A DNA stretch of 64,000 nucleotides from Sebastes aleutianus (lineage: Eukaryota; Chordata; Actinopteri; Perciformes; Sebastidae), in NCBI GenBank assembly GCA_916700875.1, contig CAKAKS010000067.1, positions 4,465,409 through 4,529,408 of the forward strand, written 5' to 3'. The position numbers were made by a program, and so were the translations under genes. The notes beneath the pieces were generated by a model that worked only from the letters and a program-made list of their open reading frames with translations, did not search any database and had not been told where the DNA came from. Of the stretch, positions 1 through 12,848 are shown in pieces. The number at the start of each line of letters is the position of its first letter. Within the stretch, counting starts at the first letter, position 1.

Positions 1-2157
1 ATGTCGTGCTATTTATTCGCCTTCGCATGAGATCGGATTGGGAGTTGATGCTATTGTTACAGCGGTGAGAGTAAACCAAAATGTTAGGGGTCGTAAAACC
101 AAAACAATAAGCTGAAAGATGCTAAAATGCTAAAAATATTGATAAGTGCAGCTTTAAAGGCTCTCTCTCAGATAGATATATGTAATTTACTTTTAGAGAT
201 ATTCTGACTTTAGAAAGATTTCTGAACTCTTTCCATCCTTGCCTCCTTCAAGACCCTCGGTGTTCAACTTTAGGTGAGGGGAGAGCAAACTGTCAGGAAA
301 GTGTTTGATGGAGCCGCAGACAGCAGAGAAACAGAAGTCCTGTGAAGCTCCACCAGTCGAGCATCTACTCCACAGTCACTGGTTCTATTTCCACCGGGAC
401 CGTCTAAACTCAGAGTCCGTGCACTCTCAGTACTGTGAGCTGCTGCAGATAAGAGCGTCCGGCGAGCTGCCTGTACATATGATGACACTGAGGTGTTGAT
501 ATCTGTCTCTGTCTGCTGCTTCTGTCTTCTCTTCACATGCTGCGTCATCTTGTTGGTGCAGAGAGACAAAGAGGGAAAAACTGCTGCTACCAAAAAACCC
601 TCCTGGCTGCCTGGTTGAGCCAGAACTTTCTGTCTGACGGCGTCCTGATAGAATCCAGTGGAGAGCGGACTCTTCTAAAGGTTTATCAGCAGCAAACAGC
701 AGCACAATACCACCACAATCTACAATGGAAACGACTACTGGAAACAGCTTCTGGAATTTACACAACTCACAATGACTGCCTGTCTCTCTCTCAGCATCTC
801 TGCTTCTCTTTTCATTTCTCAATCCTGCAGCATCCCGCCATTATTCTCAGCTCCACAGTTAAACCTGTTAACGTGTGTTACAAAGGATTCCCCCACTTTA
901 ATTCACACTGCTGTGATTTCCAGGACCGCTGTGTTGCTCTGGCAGGTTTCAGTTAAACAGCGATTAGTGATGGAAACATGGAGAAAACATTGTCTTTTCC
1001 TTCCAAAGCAGCTCAAACATCTTCACTTCCTGCCAACATGCCTCCTCCGTCTCCACAGGCAACAGGTTTCAGACTGGGTTTTGTATTTGTTGCAGTAACA
1101 AATAAGACCATCTTCTCCCTCCTATATAGTATAAAGGTCTTTAGATCCAGGATGGAGGATGAATAGAAGAAGTGTATTTTCCTCACGAGGCTCAAAGTGC
1201 CAGAGAGGGCAGCTATTATGTAAATGACTTCAGACATCAAAGTGTGTGATGTTTTCCACTGGAAACTAGTTGACAGCAAATGAGTGGAGAAGTGGAACTT
1301 GTTGGGAGTAATCAGGCAAGACGGCGAAGCTCGCCGCCGACACGGTGGTCAAACTTAACCGAGCATGTGAAATCACAACGTGCCATTCCTCCTGCTTTTG
1401 TTCGACAGTCTCCCCGCGGAGCAGGAAGCTCACTGATCTAACCAAGCATGCTGTGTTAGCAGATGCTGCGACGATCCACAGGATTTATTTAATGATTTCA
1501 GATTGAGGTTGAGCTGCTTCCAGTGTCTTAAAAAACAAAACACAGAAGAAAAACAAAACCGCTATTCAGCCTTGAAAACTGAGGTTTGAGAGGACACGCT
1601 TCTCCTCCTGTTATTTTATGCAGTGAATACATTTACTGGAGACATGTGTGCAGCACAAGTGTGGCGACAAATCCATGAGCTGTTTCTTGACACTTTATGC
1701 TAATCTGCTCAATTATTTGCCCTTGATGGAGACAGCTGCAGCTTCAGGCATGTTGGAGAAATGTTAGCATTGATCTGATATTGTGCCTTCGAGCACCGAT
1801 CTGTGTCACAGCTACACTACAGCCAGGAGACATAGATGAGCTCTGTCATCCGAAACAGCAGAATAACACGGGGCTGCAGATGTTCTCATTGATAGTTTCT
1901 GTGGATACGAGCATCTGCCGTGACTTTAAAATGTAACTGGAAATGTTTCAAATGTTTTTTTTCTTTCAGCACAAAGATATTCATCCCTGCTATGTGCACT
2001 GCTGCAGAGCGGGGAGGTGCTGAATCCAGCTGATTGTTAACTCTGAAAAGCTGGTAATGCCAGTATGTGGCTCCCAAATAGTTTTTTACACTTCAACCTT
2101 CAGGTTTACACGCTGTTTGAGACACTGAATATTCTGATTGGAGCTTACACAAGCTTC
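1..2157. other. Intergenic, no supported gene
   Basis: Only short, overlapping open frames occur on both strands (longest about 139 codons at 537-956), none with a recognisable domain, signal peptide or clear exon structure. No element termini were recognised. The sequence is moderately AT-rich single-copy-looking DNA. A distal exon or regulatory element of a neighbouring gene cannot be excluded by reading alone. Confidence 0.5.
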
Positions 2158-3943
2158 TTAAAGGGTAACTTTGGTATTTTTCAACCTGGGTTATATTATT
2201 TTCCCATGAGTTTGTGTCTAAATGACTAATGGAACAATAATTTCTGAAATTGGTCCAGTATTGAGGGAGAACGCTGTAACCAGCAACTGTGAAAAGAGCT
2301 GCGAGGGCAGTGAGCAGCGTCAATGTAACGTTACGTTCACTAAAAGTGCTTGTTTTTGCCGCTGACAGGCTCAGACTGTTATTAAAGTGTCTGACAACAT
2401 TATGGAAAGAACCCTACAGAGTTTTTCTCACCTTTCTCTTGATCCGGTCTGTTTGTTATTGTGTCAAAGTCCTGATCAAGGAGAAGTCTGGTTGTGAAAT
2501 CTGAATATCTGTATACTCTGGCTCAAATAAATACGGGCGGCCATCGAATCGAAGACCTCATCCACATTGTTGAAATCATCTAAATATTCTGCCATGACAT
2601 TGACAATCTTTTAGATAACCCTGAGCTACGCTTTCTGTACTCCAACGCAACAAACTCTGCCTGGCTGGCACTCACGTTTCCACCATGGATGTATCCCACT
2701 ATTCCACCGTTCTTCCAGCAACACGTCACCTCGCCAGATTTCAGAAACCAGACTTCTCCTTGAGCAACGCTCTCTCCATAAGGTCAGACACTGATAATAA
2801 CAATCAGAGCCCGTCATGGCGAAAACAAGCACTTTTAGTGGACGTAAATGACGGTGCCAGCTTGCCCCAACAGCACCATATAGCAGCCTGTGAGCAGCCG
2901 CCGGTTACAGCGCTCTCTCCATCAACTACTGGACCAATTTCAGAAATTGTTGTCCCTATTCAGGCTGTTCTCATGCACCGTTCGTAGCTATACCTACAAC
3001 AAGTAATGGACTGTTATTTGATTATGACACAAAATCATTTCGTATTTAATCCACGTAATTGTGAACGACGAAGTATAAAGCACGACAAACGCCATGTAGG
3101 TAGTAGGTCGGGCAGGATGGTGGGTCAAAAAAGCAACGGACTCTCGCCCAGGAGATGGGTGTGTCCCATGTGAAACCGTAATTATTTTAACCCAAACCAC
3201 CCTCTTTACCTAAACTTAAAGGTCCCATATCATGCTCATTTTCAGGTTCATACTTGTATTTCGTGTGTGAACTAGTTGACATGCTGTAATGTTAAAAAAA
3301 AATATTATTTTCCTCATACTGTCTGCCTGAATGTCTGAATGTCTCTGTCTGAAACGCTCCTTTTTAGTGCATTTCGACGGAATTGCGTTGCTAGGCAACA
3401 GTTTGGGTCCATGTTTACTTCTTGTCAGCTGATGTTATTTACATACACTGCAACAGGAAATAAACTAGGACACATTTAGAATGTTTACGTTTAAAACCCT
3501 GTAATGATGACATCACAAATGGACAGAAATCCTAACGGCTTGTTTCAAACGCACAATTTCTGAATACGGGTTGTGTGTGTTTCTCCGTACATTGAGCGTT
3601 TTGATAGTTTAACAGTATTTATATAACACTTAAACCTGTTTTATAATATAAAAGACATGAAAATCTCACTTCTTACAATATGGGACCTTTAACTAAGTTG
3701 TTTCTTGTGAAGACAGAAGTTTATTATGAAAAGACTGTATGCATGTAACAAGGGGATGTAGCTGGACATTCATAGGAAAACATAAAATATGAGGAATAAC
3801 TTCTCATAGGATATCATACGATCGGTTGTATGAGGATGCTTTACCCTTAGTTATTAATTATGAATTATTATTAATTAGTCAGTTAGACAGAAAAACATAA
3901 GAAAATAGGGTCCAGGTTAAAAACTACCGAAGTTACCCTTTAA
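2158..3943. mobile_element. Non-autonomous TTAA-bounded element with long inverted arms
   Basis: The left end TTAAAGGGTAACTTTGGTA is matched in inverted orientation by ACCGAAGTTACCCTTTAA at 3926-3943. Both ends carry TTAA, the target of piggyBac-type transposases. Inside, 2245-2300 (around AAATTGGTCCAGTA) reappears inverted at about 2915-2960, so part of the interior is a foldback. No transposase is encoded. A second TTAA element is inserted at 3216-3692. Assignment to piggyBac-like MITEs rests only on the TTAA ends. Confidence 0.6.
3216..3692. mobile_element. Short TTAA element (AGGTCCCATAT termini), nested
   Basis: The ends are TTAA-AGGTCCCATATCAT and ATATGGGACCT-TTAA. It has no coding capacity. 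It sits inside the larger element at 2158-3943, so it is the younger insertion. A related, rearranged copy is at 4674-5437. The family is common in teleost genomes; the transposase that moved it is unknown, with piggyBac-like inferred from TTAA. Confidence 0.65.
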
Positions 3944-4673
3944 TGCCATCATGGAGCACATCTTTTTTTCTTTGTGTATTAAAACCAAACTGTAATCAAA
4001 AAGTCTGCATTGCAAACTATCTAATCTGGAAATCATGAAAACATGAAAACCTTTATATTCTCACTCCTACTGATTGTTTTAGTGTCACCAAAACTCTGCA
4101 GAGAAACAAGCAATCTAAAGTCCAAACATGCATGCTGGATCCCTACATGAAGTATACAACACTCTTGTATAGAGTTTTATGATGAAACATTAATTAGTTA
4201 CACCATACAGAATTCATAAGCAATGAAAATTTAATTCATATGATTTATTAAGCTGTCATGTCATTCTTTAATCTGTATTCTTGAGAAAAGAGAGAATGAG
4301 GCAACAAGTAATGAGGACAGCTCTTCATGCTACAGGTTATAATGTCTGAGTATCTGTGTGTGTCTGGAAAGGGAAGGACAGACGGCATGCTAGTGGAATA
4401 AGGCAGCAGGTTGGAAAGCTGGAATTCAATCGCTCATCCAAAACAAGAAATACATGTTTTTATGTTTTTTAAAGCAATTCAGTAGTGACAGAATTTTCAA
4501 GCAACTTTCTGAGATTAATAATAAGTGGGCATGACATCTACACCTTCAATTTGTTTGGATTAATCATATGAGATTTTGTTTCAAGAGCAGCTCAAAGAAA
4601 TGTTTGTGTAAGACCTCAATCTGCACATATAGTACTGGTAAAATGATTAGTTGTCAAGTCTAGGGAATTTCAT
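3693..4673. other. Intergenic, partly repeat-derived
   Basis: The stretch 3695-3845 (with GTATGCATGTAACAAGG) reappears inverted at about 12265-12415, so it belongs to an interspersed family. From 3944 to 4673 the DNA is AT-rich with no recognised gene or element end. Confidence 0.4.
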
Positions 4674-5437
4674 TTAAAAGGTCCCTTATTGTAAAAAGTG
4701 AGGTTTTCATGTCTTTTATATTATAAAGCAGGTTTAAATGCTATATAAATACTGTTGAATTATCAAAACGCTCAATATACGGAGAAATACACACAGCCCG
4801 TATTCAGAAATTGTGCGTTTGAAACAAGCCGTCAGGATTTGTGTCCATTTGTGATGTCACAAATATACAATATTTAGACCATTACATGGTTTTAAACGTA
4901 AACATTCTAAATGTGTCCCGGTTTATTTCCTGTTGCAGTGTATGTAAACAACATCAGCTGACAGGAAGTACACATGGACCCAAACTGTTACCTAGCAACG
5001 CAATTCCGTTGAAATGCACTAAAACGGAGCGTTTCAGACAGAGGGTAAATACAGGTATATTCAGACAGACTATGAGGAAAATAAAGTTTTTTTTGAACAT
5101 TAAAGCATTGAATCTACTAGAACATGTTTACATGCTGTAATGTTAAAAAACAACAACTTTATTTTCCTCATACTCTCTGCCTGAATATACCTGTATTTAC
5201 CCTCTGTCTGAAATGCTCCGTTTTAGTGCATTTCAACGGAATTGCGTTGCTAGGCAACGGTGTGTTTACTTACTGTCAGCTGATGTTATTTACATACACT
5301 GCAACAGGAAATAAACTGGCACACATTTAGAATGTTTAACATCCATGTTATGATCTAAATATTGTATATTTGTGACATCACAAATGGACAGAAATCCTAA
5401 CAGTTTGTTTCAAACGCACAATTTTTGAATACGGGCT
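4674..5437. mobile_element. Rearranged TTAA element, two inverted partial copies
   Basis: The left end TTAAAAGGTCCCTTATTG and the following 440 bp match the element at 3216-3692 in reverse order. From about 5115 to 5437 the same sequence runs back in the opposite orientation (for example TTGCGTTGCTAGGCAACG at 5243). The second copy breaks off without its terminal repeat exactly where the 35-bp minisatellite begins. Confidence 0.6.
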
Positions 5438-5732
5438 GTGGTCTATTGGACCCTCTTCTACATCCATGGTCTGTGGTCTATTGGACCCTCTTCTACATCC
5501 ATGGTATGTGATCTATTGGACCCTCTTCTACATCCATGGTCTGTGGTCTACTGGACCCTCTTCTACATCCATGGTCTGTGGTCTACTGGACCCTCTTCTA
5601 CATCCATGGTCTGTGGTCTATTGGACCCTCTTCTACATCCATGGTCCGTGGTCTATTGGACCCTCTTCTACATCCATGGTCTGTGGTCTATTGGACCCTC
5701 TTCTACATCCATGGTCTGTGGTCTACTGGACA
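5438..5732. repeat. 35-bp minisatellite, about 8 copies
   Basis: A 35-bp unit containing GGACCCTCTTCTACATCCAT is repeated head to tail with few substitutions (CTATTGG/CTACTGG variants). Because 35 is not a multiple of three and the unit has no stop codon in any forward frame, the array gives three overlapping 100-codon open frames. These are artefacts of the repeat, not genes. Confidence 0.9.
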
Positions 5733-5744
5733 ATCTGTGACCGT

Positions 5745-7517
5745 GACAACAGAAACACACAGTAAAAAGGACACAGTCTTCTTTTCCTCAACTGCTGCTT
5801 CTCGAGTGCCCTGCAGCATGGCACTCAACCCCAAGTTTTACTGAGGAGTCATAAGAACAAGCATCTTTGAAAGTTTAACTCAATATAGGCACGACATTGC
5901 TTAAAGAAATCCTGGGGAATGTGGATAAAGAAGAATAAATAACTTGGTGGATTTTTTTTTATCTCTTTAAAAGAAACATTGAGAACATTGAAGGTTACGA
6001 GGTTAATGGAGATCTTCCTCTTACTTTGAACTGCTTACCCCCGAAGCAAAGCTACCAAGGACATTTACGACTGTGTGGCTCAATGACACACGAGCACACA
6101 AATGGAGATTCAGCCAATGAATCAGAGGTCAGTGGATTTCATGGTGAAATAGGTTCAGTTAGTAAAGACGGGAGAGCGGAGCTACGCTGTGCATTAAATT
6201 ACCATTCATTAAACAGTGAATCGAGACCGTGAATTTCAAAGACTCTGGGTCAGTTTAGTCAGGGTCAATTTAGTCTTCATTAATCCGTTCAGAAAATGAA
6301 TATTTAAATGGGCAAATTGCATTCAAGTTAAATGCCTGCAATATCAAATTCCTTTCAGAACGTAACCTGAGGCACCGCAGAGCTGTAAGACCAGCCTGGC
6401 TTTACTGCAGAGCTGTTATGCTATTGTGTCATGTTGTACATACAACATATTCGATTTTAGAGCGCTGTATTGACGTAATTATCGTATAGTTATTCTTCAT
6501 ATATGGTTATATTCATTCATTCATTATCCGTAACCACTAGCCTATTCAGAGTTGCGGGGGGTTTCAGTCCAATACCAGTATCGGGTCCGATACTGCGCTC
6601 ATGTACTCGTACTTGTACTCGCAAAACGGCTCTGATACAACTTTACGGTGGTGCGCCCAACCCCTCTGGGCCGGGATCCCACCTCAGCCGGCACGCACCG
6701 GCCCTCACTTTCATGCGCCACTGGGTTTTGCTTGCACCCTCTGACTCGCGCGCGTTAGACTCCTTGGTCCTTGGAAAAATTCTCGGTATTTGAGGCCCAC
6801 GGAATGACAACGGGCTGCTAAACCACCACAATATATCTTTCCTGGGGCTATATAACACTAGAGTGAAAGAAAAGCAAATAAACATGATTGCTTTATATCG
6901 CCTGCAGTCAATCAATCATGGTAACTACACCTAATTTAATGCAAATTTTATAAGTGCATACCATTTTACGCTGGCACTAACTGTTCATTCAGTGTGTAAA
7001 TTACAGTCATTATCAGTAAAATTGCATCTTGAGTTGTCGGGTGGCATGAACATGTGAATTCAAAACGGGAATCATCGCACATGATGAGAATACCACATAA
7101 GAGCTTCATACAGACAGAACAGAGCATCACAAGGCACATTGATGCTGTGTGTGGCCTCCCGCACTGCTTTGTACCAGCAGCATGAAGTAGTTGTAGCCAC
7201 ACTGTGCTGCATGCAGGCAGATCTAAGTATCAGATTCTCTTTTTTTCATGTGATGAAGCTCCTGGTTGAGTGGGCTGCATGTGGACATGCAGAGTGTTGA
7301 CATGCAGCTCACTGTGGGGAGCGTAATCGTCATGCAGATCTGGTAGCAGGAGTCAGCAGAGAAGCCTGTCGGGCTGCGTGTGTGTGTGTGAGTGTGTTTT
7401 AATGATTAAGAAGAGTATGATTACCATGCAAAACTGGTAGCAAGAGTCAGAGCAGAGTTCCTGTGTGGACGGGAACACACACATGGCCAGGGAAGAGTGT
7501 GTGGTTACTGTCCACCA
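5745..7517. other. Intergenic with degraded repeat fragments
   Basis: The segment around 6560-6640 (GTATCGGGTCCGATACTGCG followed by alternating CTCGTACTTGTACTCG) resembles fragments often found in fish DNA-transposon remnants. 7370-7400 contains a short GT run. No gene was recognised. Confidence 0.4.
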
Positions 7518-8967
7518 TTAAAGCTGCAGTGGGTAGAAATGGAGCAAATCTGATTAAAAAAATATATTTTTATAAAACGGTCGCTATATACAGCTCTGGA
7601 AAAAATTAAGAGACCACTTCAAAATTATCAGTTTCTCTGGTTTTACTATTTATTGGTATGTGTTTGAGTAAAATTATTTTTTTTTGTTTTATTCTATAAA
7701 CTGCTGACAACATTTCTCCCAAATTTCAAATAAAAATATTGTCATTTAGAGCATTTATTTGCAGAAAATGACAACTGGTCAAAATAACAAAAAAGATGCA
7801 GTGTTTTCAGATCTGGAATAATGCAAAGAAAACAAGTTCATATTAATTTTTAAACAACACAATACTAATGTTTTAACTTAGGAAGAGTTCAGAAATCAAT
7901 ATTTGGTGGAATAACCTTGATTTACAATCACAGCTTTCATGCGTCTTGGCATGCTCTCCACCAGTCTTTCACATTGCTGTTGGGTGACTTTATGCCACTC
8001 CTGGCGCAAAAATTCAAGCAGCTAGGCTTTGTTTGAGGGCTTGTGACCATCCATCTTCCTCTTGATCACATTCCAGAGGTTTTCAATGGGATTCAGGTCT
8101 GGAGATTGGGCTGGCCATGACAGGGTCCTGATCTGGGGGTCCTTCATCCACACCTTCACTGACCTCCCTGTGTGGCATGGAGCATTGTCCTGCTGGAAAA
8201 AACACTCCTCAGAGTTGGGGAACACTGCATCTTTTTTGTTATTTTGACCAGTTGTCATTTTCTGCAAATAAATGCTCTAAATGACAATATTTTTATTTGA
8301 AATTTGGGAGAAATGTTGTCAGCAGTTTATAGAATATAACAAAACATTTCATTTTACTCAAACACATACCAATAAATAGTAAAACCAGAGACACTGATAA
8401 TTTTGAAGTGGTCTCTTAATTTTTTCCAGAGCTGTATATGACAGTAGTGCATGAGACAGGTAACCTGAAAAAGATCATGTGACTCTGTGTTTTCCAGTGT
8501 CCTCCGGTGCTCCTAATGGTATCTGCAGGATTTCACAGACAACCAATCAGAGCTGATCTGGAGTCTGCCGTTCAGCTGCCGTCTATGAGAGCCGGCTGTC
8601 AATCACTCTGAACTCCGACCAAACGATCAAACTAGGCAGCTCTGATCAAATATGAATCAATATTCTGATACTGTAATGTCTATTTCTCTCCTCAAATGTT
8701 TTCAGAAACATCCTGTAATGTACTGTATAGCTGTAAAATGAGAACATTTTTGACCCGGCAGCCATGTTGAGATCTCTTTCTCAAATGACCTGTGATTGGC
8801 CAAAGTCTCCCGTCACAAGCTAGATGTTCTAAAGTCTGAAAACAGAGCCATGAGGAGGTGCAGAAGTCTAGTTTTCTCTCAGAACACTTGAATTACAATA
8901 TGCTGAAAGGTTATTATGGAATTTTTGCCCAATGATGCCAAACAATTGTTGCCTACAGAAGCTTTAA
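7518..8967. mobile_element. TTAA-bounded element (AGCTGCAGTGGGTAG termini), interrupted
   Basis: The left end TTAAAGCTGCAGTGGGTAG and the right end CTACAGAAGCTTTAA form inverted termini at TTAA sites. A second copy in the opposite orientation at 21251-21843 matches it along its length. That copy lacks the Tc1-like insertion present here at 7589-8436, so it gives the uninterrupted form. No coding sequence of its own. Confidence 0.7.
7589..8436 (-). mobile_element. Tc1-like transposon, internally deleted, with long terminal repeats
   Basis: Roughly 220-bp inverted repeats start CAGCTCTGGAAAAAATTAAG and end CTTAATTTTTTCCAGAGCTG, flanked by TA. Between them, on the minus strand (8267-8022), is the C-terminal part of a Tc1/mariner transposase: the catalytic block QQDNAPCHT, then SPDLNPIENLW, in DD34E-style order. 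The DNA-binding half and first catalytic Asp are missing, so it is non-autonomous. The open frame starts inside the terminal repeat, so the ATG is not native. It is inserted in the element at 7518-8967. Confidence 0.85.
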
Positions 8968-9772
8968 GATTATATGTGTTGTTATACGCTGTTCTCACCT
9001 CTCTGAGGACTTTTCACACTCAGCCGCTTCATAAAATCTAAAAATTAGATATTACATTACAGGAAAGCAGACAGACAGACAACCAACTTCATTGAAAAAA
9101 AGAAACTATTAGCATTCATGAAGAAATGACGTTAATAATGACTTTGTGTGACTCAGTGAAGCTTGAGACCGAACGTTGGTTGGAAGGACGAGAAATAATG
9201 ACATGAGGGGAAAGAAATCTGCCAGGAAATGAGCCCGAATCATTATGGGAATCAGTCATCTCCCTCAAATATGAAATCAAGTGTGTTCAAATGTGATTTT
9301 TCTTCTTAAATTCTGTTTAAAATCCCAACACCAACTGACGAGGTAATTAAACTAGTCTCTAATGCAGCTTTCTGTGTGTAGAACAGTAATGTGGAGTTGT
9401 ATAAGAAACACTGATAACCTAAGCGACTGCAGTGTTACTCTATATTTGTTTTACTCATACACTCCCTGGCCACTGTTTTGGAACATCTATACAATTAAAT
9501 GCAAACCAATACAACAGATCTGCCACAAATTCTACATCTAGGAAGATTATAATGTTCAGTTTTTGTTGACACTGTGATAGAGGTGTTAATTCAACTTTAT
9601 TACTGAGGTTGTATAGTTGGTGGAGATTGATTACATTAAAGGGAAATGAATTTCTGATATCCCCCTGTAAGTCCACCCATGGCTCCGCCTATATGGAAAA
9701 TTAAATCTATAGATAAACAATATAATTACACAGTTAACTGAAGAAATACATGTAAATGTAAATAATTCAAAT
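8968..9772. repeat. Intergenic with one interspersed repeat fragment
   Basis: 9455-9690 (ACTCCCTGGCCACTG, then CAATACAACAGATCTGCC and TTCAGTTTTTGTTGACACTG) matches a repeat common in fish genomes; its class was not established. The remainder shows no gene or element end. Confidence 0.45.
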
Positions 9773-10435
9773 TAGGGCTGTCAAAGTTAATGTGATAACG
9801 CATTAACGCAAATTAGTTTTAATGCCCCTAATTTCTTTAAAGCATTATAGCAATCGATCCACCGGAGGTCATAGCGGGCTCAGTGTTAAAGCTAGTGAAG
9901 ATGAAGAAGTGAAGATACTGGTATCATATGAAACTATAAAACCTAATGAATCCATCGGTACCAACCATGTCATACTAGCTTGTCACAAAGGAGGCTAAAT
10001 AACGCTCCGAATTTACGCAAAATTTTGGCGAGGAAAAACTGTCATGGCCATGTTCAAAGGGGTCCCTTGACCTCTGACCTCCAGATATGTGAATGTAAAT
10101 GGGTTCTATGGGTACCCACGAGTCTCCCCTTTACAGACATGCCCACTTTATGATAATCACATGCAGTTTGGGGCAAGTCATAGTCAAGTCAGCACACTGA
10201 CACACTGACAGCTGTTGTTGCCTGTTGGGCTGCAGTTTGCCATGTTATGATTTGAGCATATGTTTTATGCTAAATGCAGTACCTGTGAGGGTTTCTGGAC
10301 AATATCTGTCATTGTTTTGTGTTGTTAATTGATTTCCAATAATAAATATATACATACATTTGCATAAAGCAGCATATTTACCCACTCCCATGTTGATAAG
10401 ATTATCAAATACTTGTCAAATCTCCCTTTAATGTA
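9773..10435. mobile_element. hAT-like non-autonomous element, one end missing
   Basis: TAGGGCTGTCAAAGTTAATG marks one terminus. The interior (including CAAACTGCATGTGATTATC, read on the opposite strand) matches the copies at 19510-20275 and 33658-34217. The other end breaks off near 10435 within the AAAGGGAGATTTG region, so it is truncated. Family assignment comes from the copy at 33658, which has an 8-bp target duplication. Confidence 0.7.
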
Positions 10436-11214
10436 CATAATTAAATAATTAAAATATAAATTTGAGACTTTTCTCGGAGGGAGGGTGGGGGGGAGGGGAC
10501 TTTAATATTTCTAAAATCCTGGCTACGGCCCCACGGCTTGATCGTGACAGTCAGTCTTGTGTGATTTCCACTGAACAATAACATTTGGTTGGACCTATAG
10601 TTTTATCAGATTTGATATAAATAATAATGAAAATGAAACCCACCATTTGAAAAACACATAGCTGATCTTATTTTGACATTATTCTGTTTTTGCTAAAATG
10701 GTAATCAGTTGTTTACTCAAATATAAAAAGCAATTTCAGAACTTCCGGAGAGATGTGTGTGATTACAGAGGGACAAACGGCCAACTCATGAATGCAAGTT
10801 ATTTCCGCAGAAATCCCTGAGTCTTATTTTGCTGCTTCATTCGTCAGCATCTCCTCAACCCTGAATCCCTATCTGCCCACTACTCGTACACACTTCAACA
10901 AACACAACAATAATACATAATTCTTCAGGTGAAGAGTGAAAGATAGACAGGGCGAGGGTTCTCTGTGTGCTGTGTGAGTAGATTCTGTTCCCTACCTGGA
11001 TCTTTTCTACTTTTACTCATCATTTCTTTTATTGATGTTCTTTGAAGTGGTATTATTAAAACCAGTAGCCACGGTTCCCCTCAGCTCTATGGAACATTTT
11101 AGTGTCTTTCAGTTCATTGTTTTTGGTTTTCCGGCCCACAGCTCTATTTTTTTAGTTCACTCTCGCTCAGTCAGTCTCTATATTACCAGCAGACAGCCAA
11201 GGAAGCGACTAGAT
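10436..11214. other. Intergenic, nothing recognised
   Basis: AT-rich sequence with a short purine-rich G-run at 10477-10500. One 114-codon open frame at 11032-11376 runs into the adjacent SINE and is not a gene candidate. Confidence 0.4.
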
Positions 11215-11420
11215 GGTGAACATAGTGGAGCAGCAGTGACCTCTAGCTCACCCAGTAGAGCGTGCAACCAATGTAGGTTGAGTCCTTGGCAGCGGGTTCT
11301 ATTCCAAGCCGTGGCCCTTTGCTGCGTGTCATCCCCTCTCTCTCCCCCATTTCCTGTCACTTTCCAGCTGCACTAACAAAGCCAAAAAATCCCTAAAAAT
11401 AATCTTTAAAAAAAAACACA
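11215..11420 (+). mobile_element. tRNA-derived SINE
   Basis: The 5' part resembles a tRNA promoter: an A box around TAGCTCACCCAGTAGAGCG (11245-11265) and a B box GGTTCTATTCC (11296-11306). A body with TCTCTCCCCCATTTCCTGTC follows, ending in an A-rich tail (11400-11420). The order and tail are typical of a percomorph SINE. It is a dispersed repeat, not a functional tRNA gene. Confidence 0.7.
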
Positions 11421-11493
11421 TACACACACAGTGGAGCATTTATCAGCTAAAGAGCCAAATATTTGCCTCAGGAGTTGGAGATCAAAACAAGGC

Positions 11494-11870
11494 TTAAAGG
11501 TCCAGTGTGTAGGATCTGGCAATCTCTATCAGTGAGGTGAGGAGATTGTAACCAACTGAAGCCTCTCCCGTGTGCTGAGCGTGTTGGAGAGCTACGGTGG
11601 CCGACGCGAAAACGCGAATGGTCCTCTCTAGAGCCAGTTGTTGTCAGAGTAGAGTGTGTGTGGGAAGTGAGTGGTGAAGCAAGAGAGAGAGGCGGCGGAA
11701 GGATGATGAACTGTTCTGAGCTGAGAAAAATAAAAACGTTCAGTTCTTTTTGCAGCCACTAGGTGCTGCTGCTTCTGTTTGTATAATACAGGCCTTAATT
11801 CTTGCCCTTTGAACCCTGTAGGAAGCCATTTTGTTTCCTTGCACTTGTAAGTAGAAAGCACATTGTGGAT
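11494..11870. mobile_element. Short TTAA element (AGGTCCAGTGTGTAGGA)
   Basis: It begins TTAAAGGTCCAGTGTGTAGG, a terminus seen widely in teleost genomes. The right end was not resolved; similarity fades after GGAAGCCATTTTG at about 11822-11835. It has no coding potential of its own. Confidence 0.5.
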
Positions 11871-12264
11871 CTCTACCTTCTTTTGGAATCCACCTTCCTA
11901 TAGAAGCATTGTCTGTAAGTACAGTTCTTATAAGATGCCAATATTTGCGTCTATGTTTATATTTTGTGTGGATGGCTAGGTTAGGCCATGTGCACTATTC
12001 ATTGTTCACCACGTAACCTGTCCTGTTAACGGCATTCAGCTAGCTATACTGGTAGCCAGATATATCAGATAGGCTTTATGAGGCATATAATACATGATGG
12101 AAATGTACATTAATGAGGCTTATCATACTAATTGTTTCCTTTATTTCTTTTTCTTCATTTCAATTTTACTCCATTCTCATACTGTCAAGAGACGACAGTG
12201 TGTCGAAGGAGTCATCTGTCTGTCTAGTTAAGGACGGAGACTCTTTGACAAGGGCACAACCAAC

Positions 12265-12480
12265 ATGTTCTCATACATCGGTTTGTATGATATCTAAGAA
12301 GTTATTCCTCCTTTTTCATTCGTTTCCCTACCAATGTCCAGCAACACGTGTCAGTTTCCTTTCGTTACATGCATACAGTCTTTTCAAAATAAACTTCCGT
12401 CTTCACAGGAAATAACTTCCTTAGGTTTATGCAACAAAACTACTTAGCTTGAGGAAAAGATGTGGTTTGGCTTAAAATAA
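12265..12480. repeat. Interspersed repeat, inverted relative to 3695-3845
   Basis: CATGCATACAGTCTTTTC and the surrounding bases match 3695-3845 in the opposite orientation. Part of it, with CTTAGGTTTATGCAACAAA, resembles 58148-58180. No termini or coding sequence were identified. Confidence 0.5.
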
Positions 12481-12848
12481 CTCTGGAAGTGGCGTTACTT
12501 AAGTATGTAAGTTACCTGAAGTATAAATCAACGTTTACTTCTGGTTTCAGACAGGACACAAACAGCAATTTCCTGAGCGAAAGTCCTATACTTATTGACC
12601 CACCTATCCACTCCGATCTCCTCCCTACGTGGCATTCGCCACTATATACTTCCCAGTTCACGATTAGGTGAATAACACACTAATTGATTTCGTGGGATGT
12701 ATACGAATTACAGTGCATTACTTTTTGTAGGTATTTCTAAGAACAGTGTATGAGACCAGCCCGGCAGAACACTAACTTCAAAAACATCTGAATGATGTAA
12801 TTTTGGAAATGTTTAAATCATGTCCAGGACAAGGTCATTATTATATAT

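Noticed and set aside
5438..5844. Three overlapping 100-codon open frames
   Set aside because: They are one 35-bp minisatellite read in three frames; the same peptide blocks rotate between frames.
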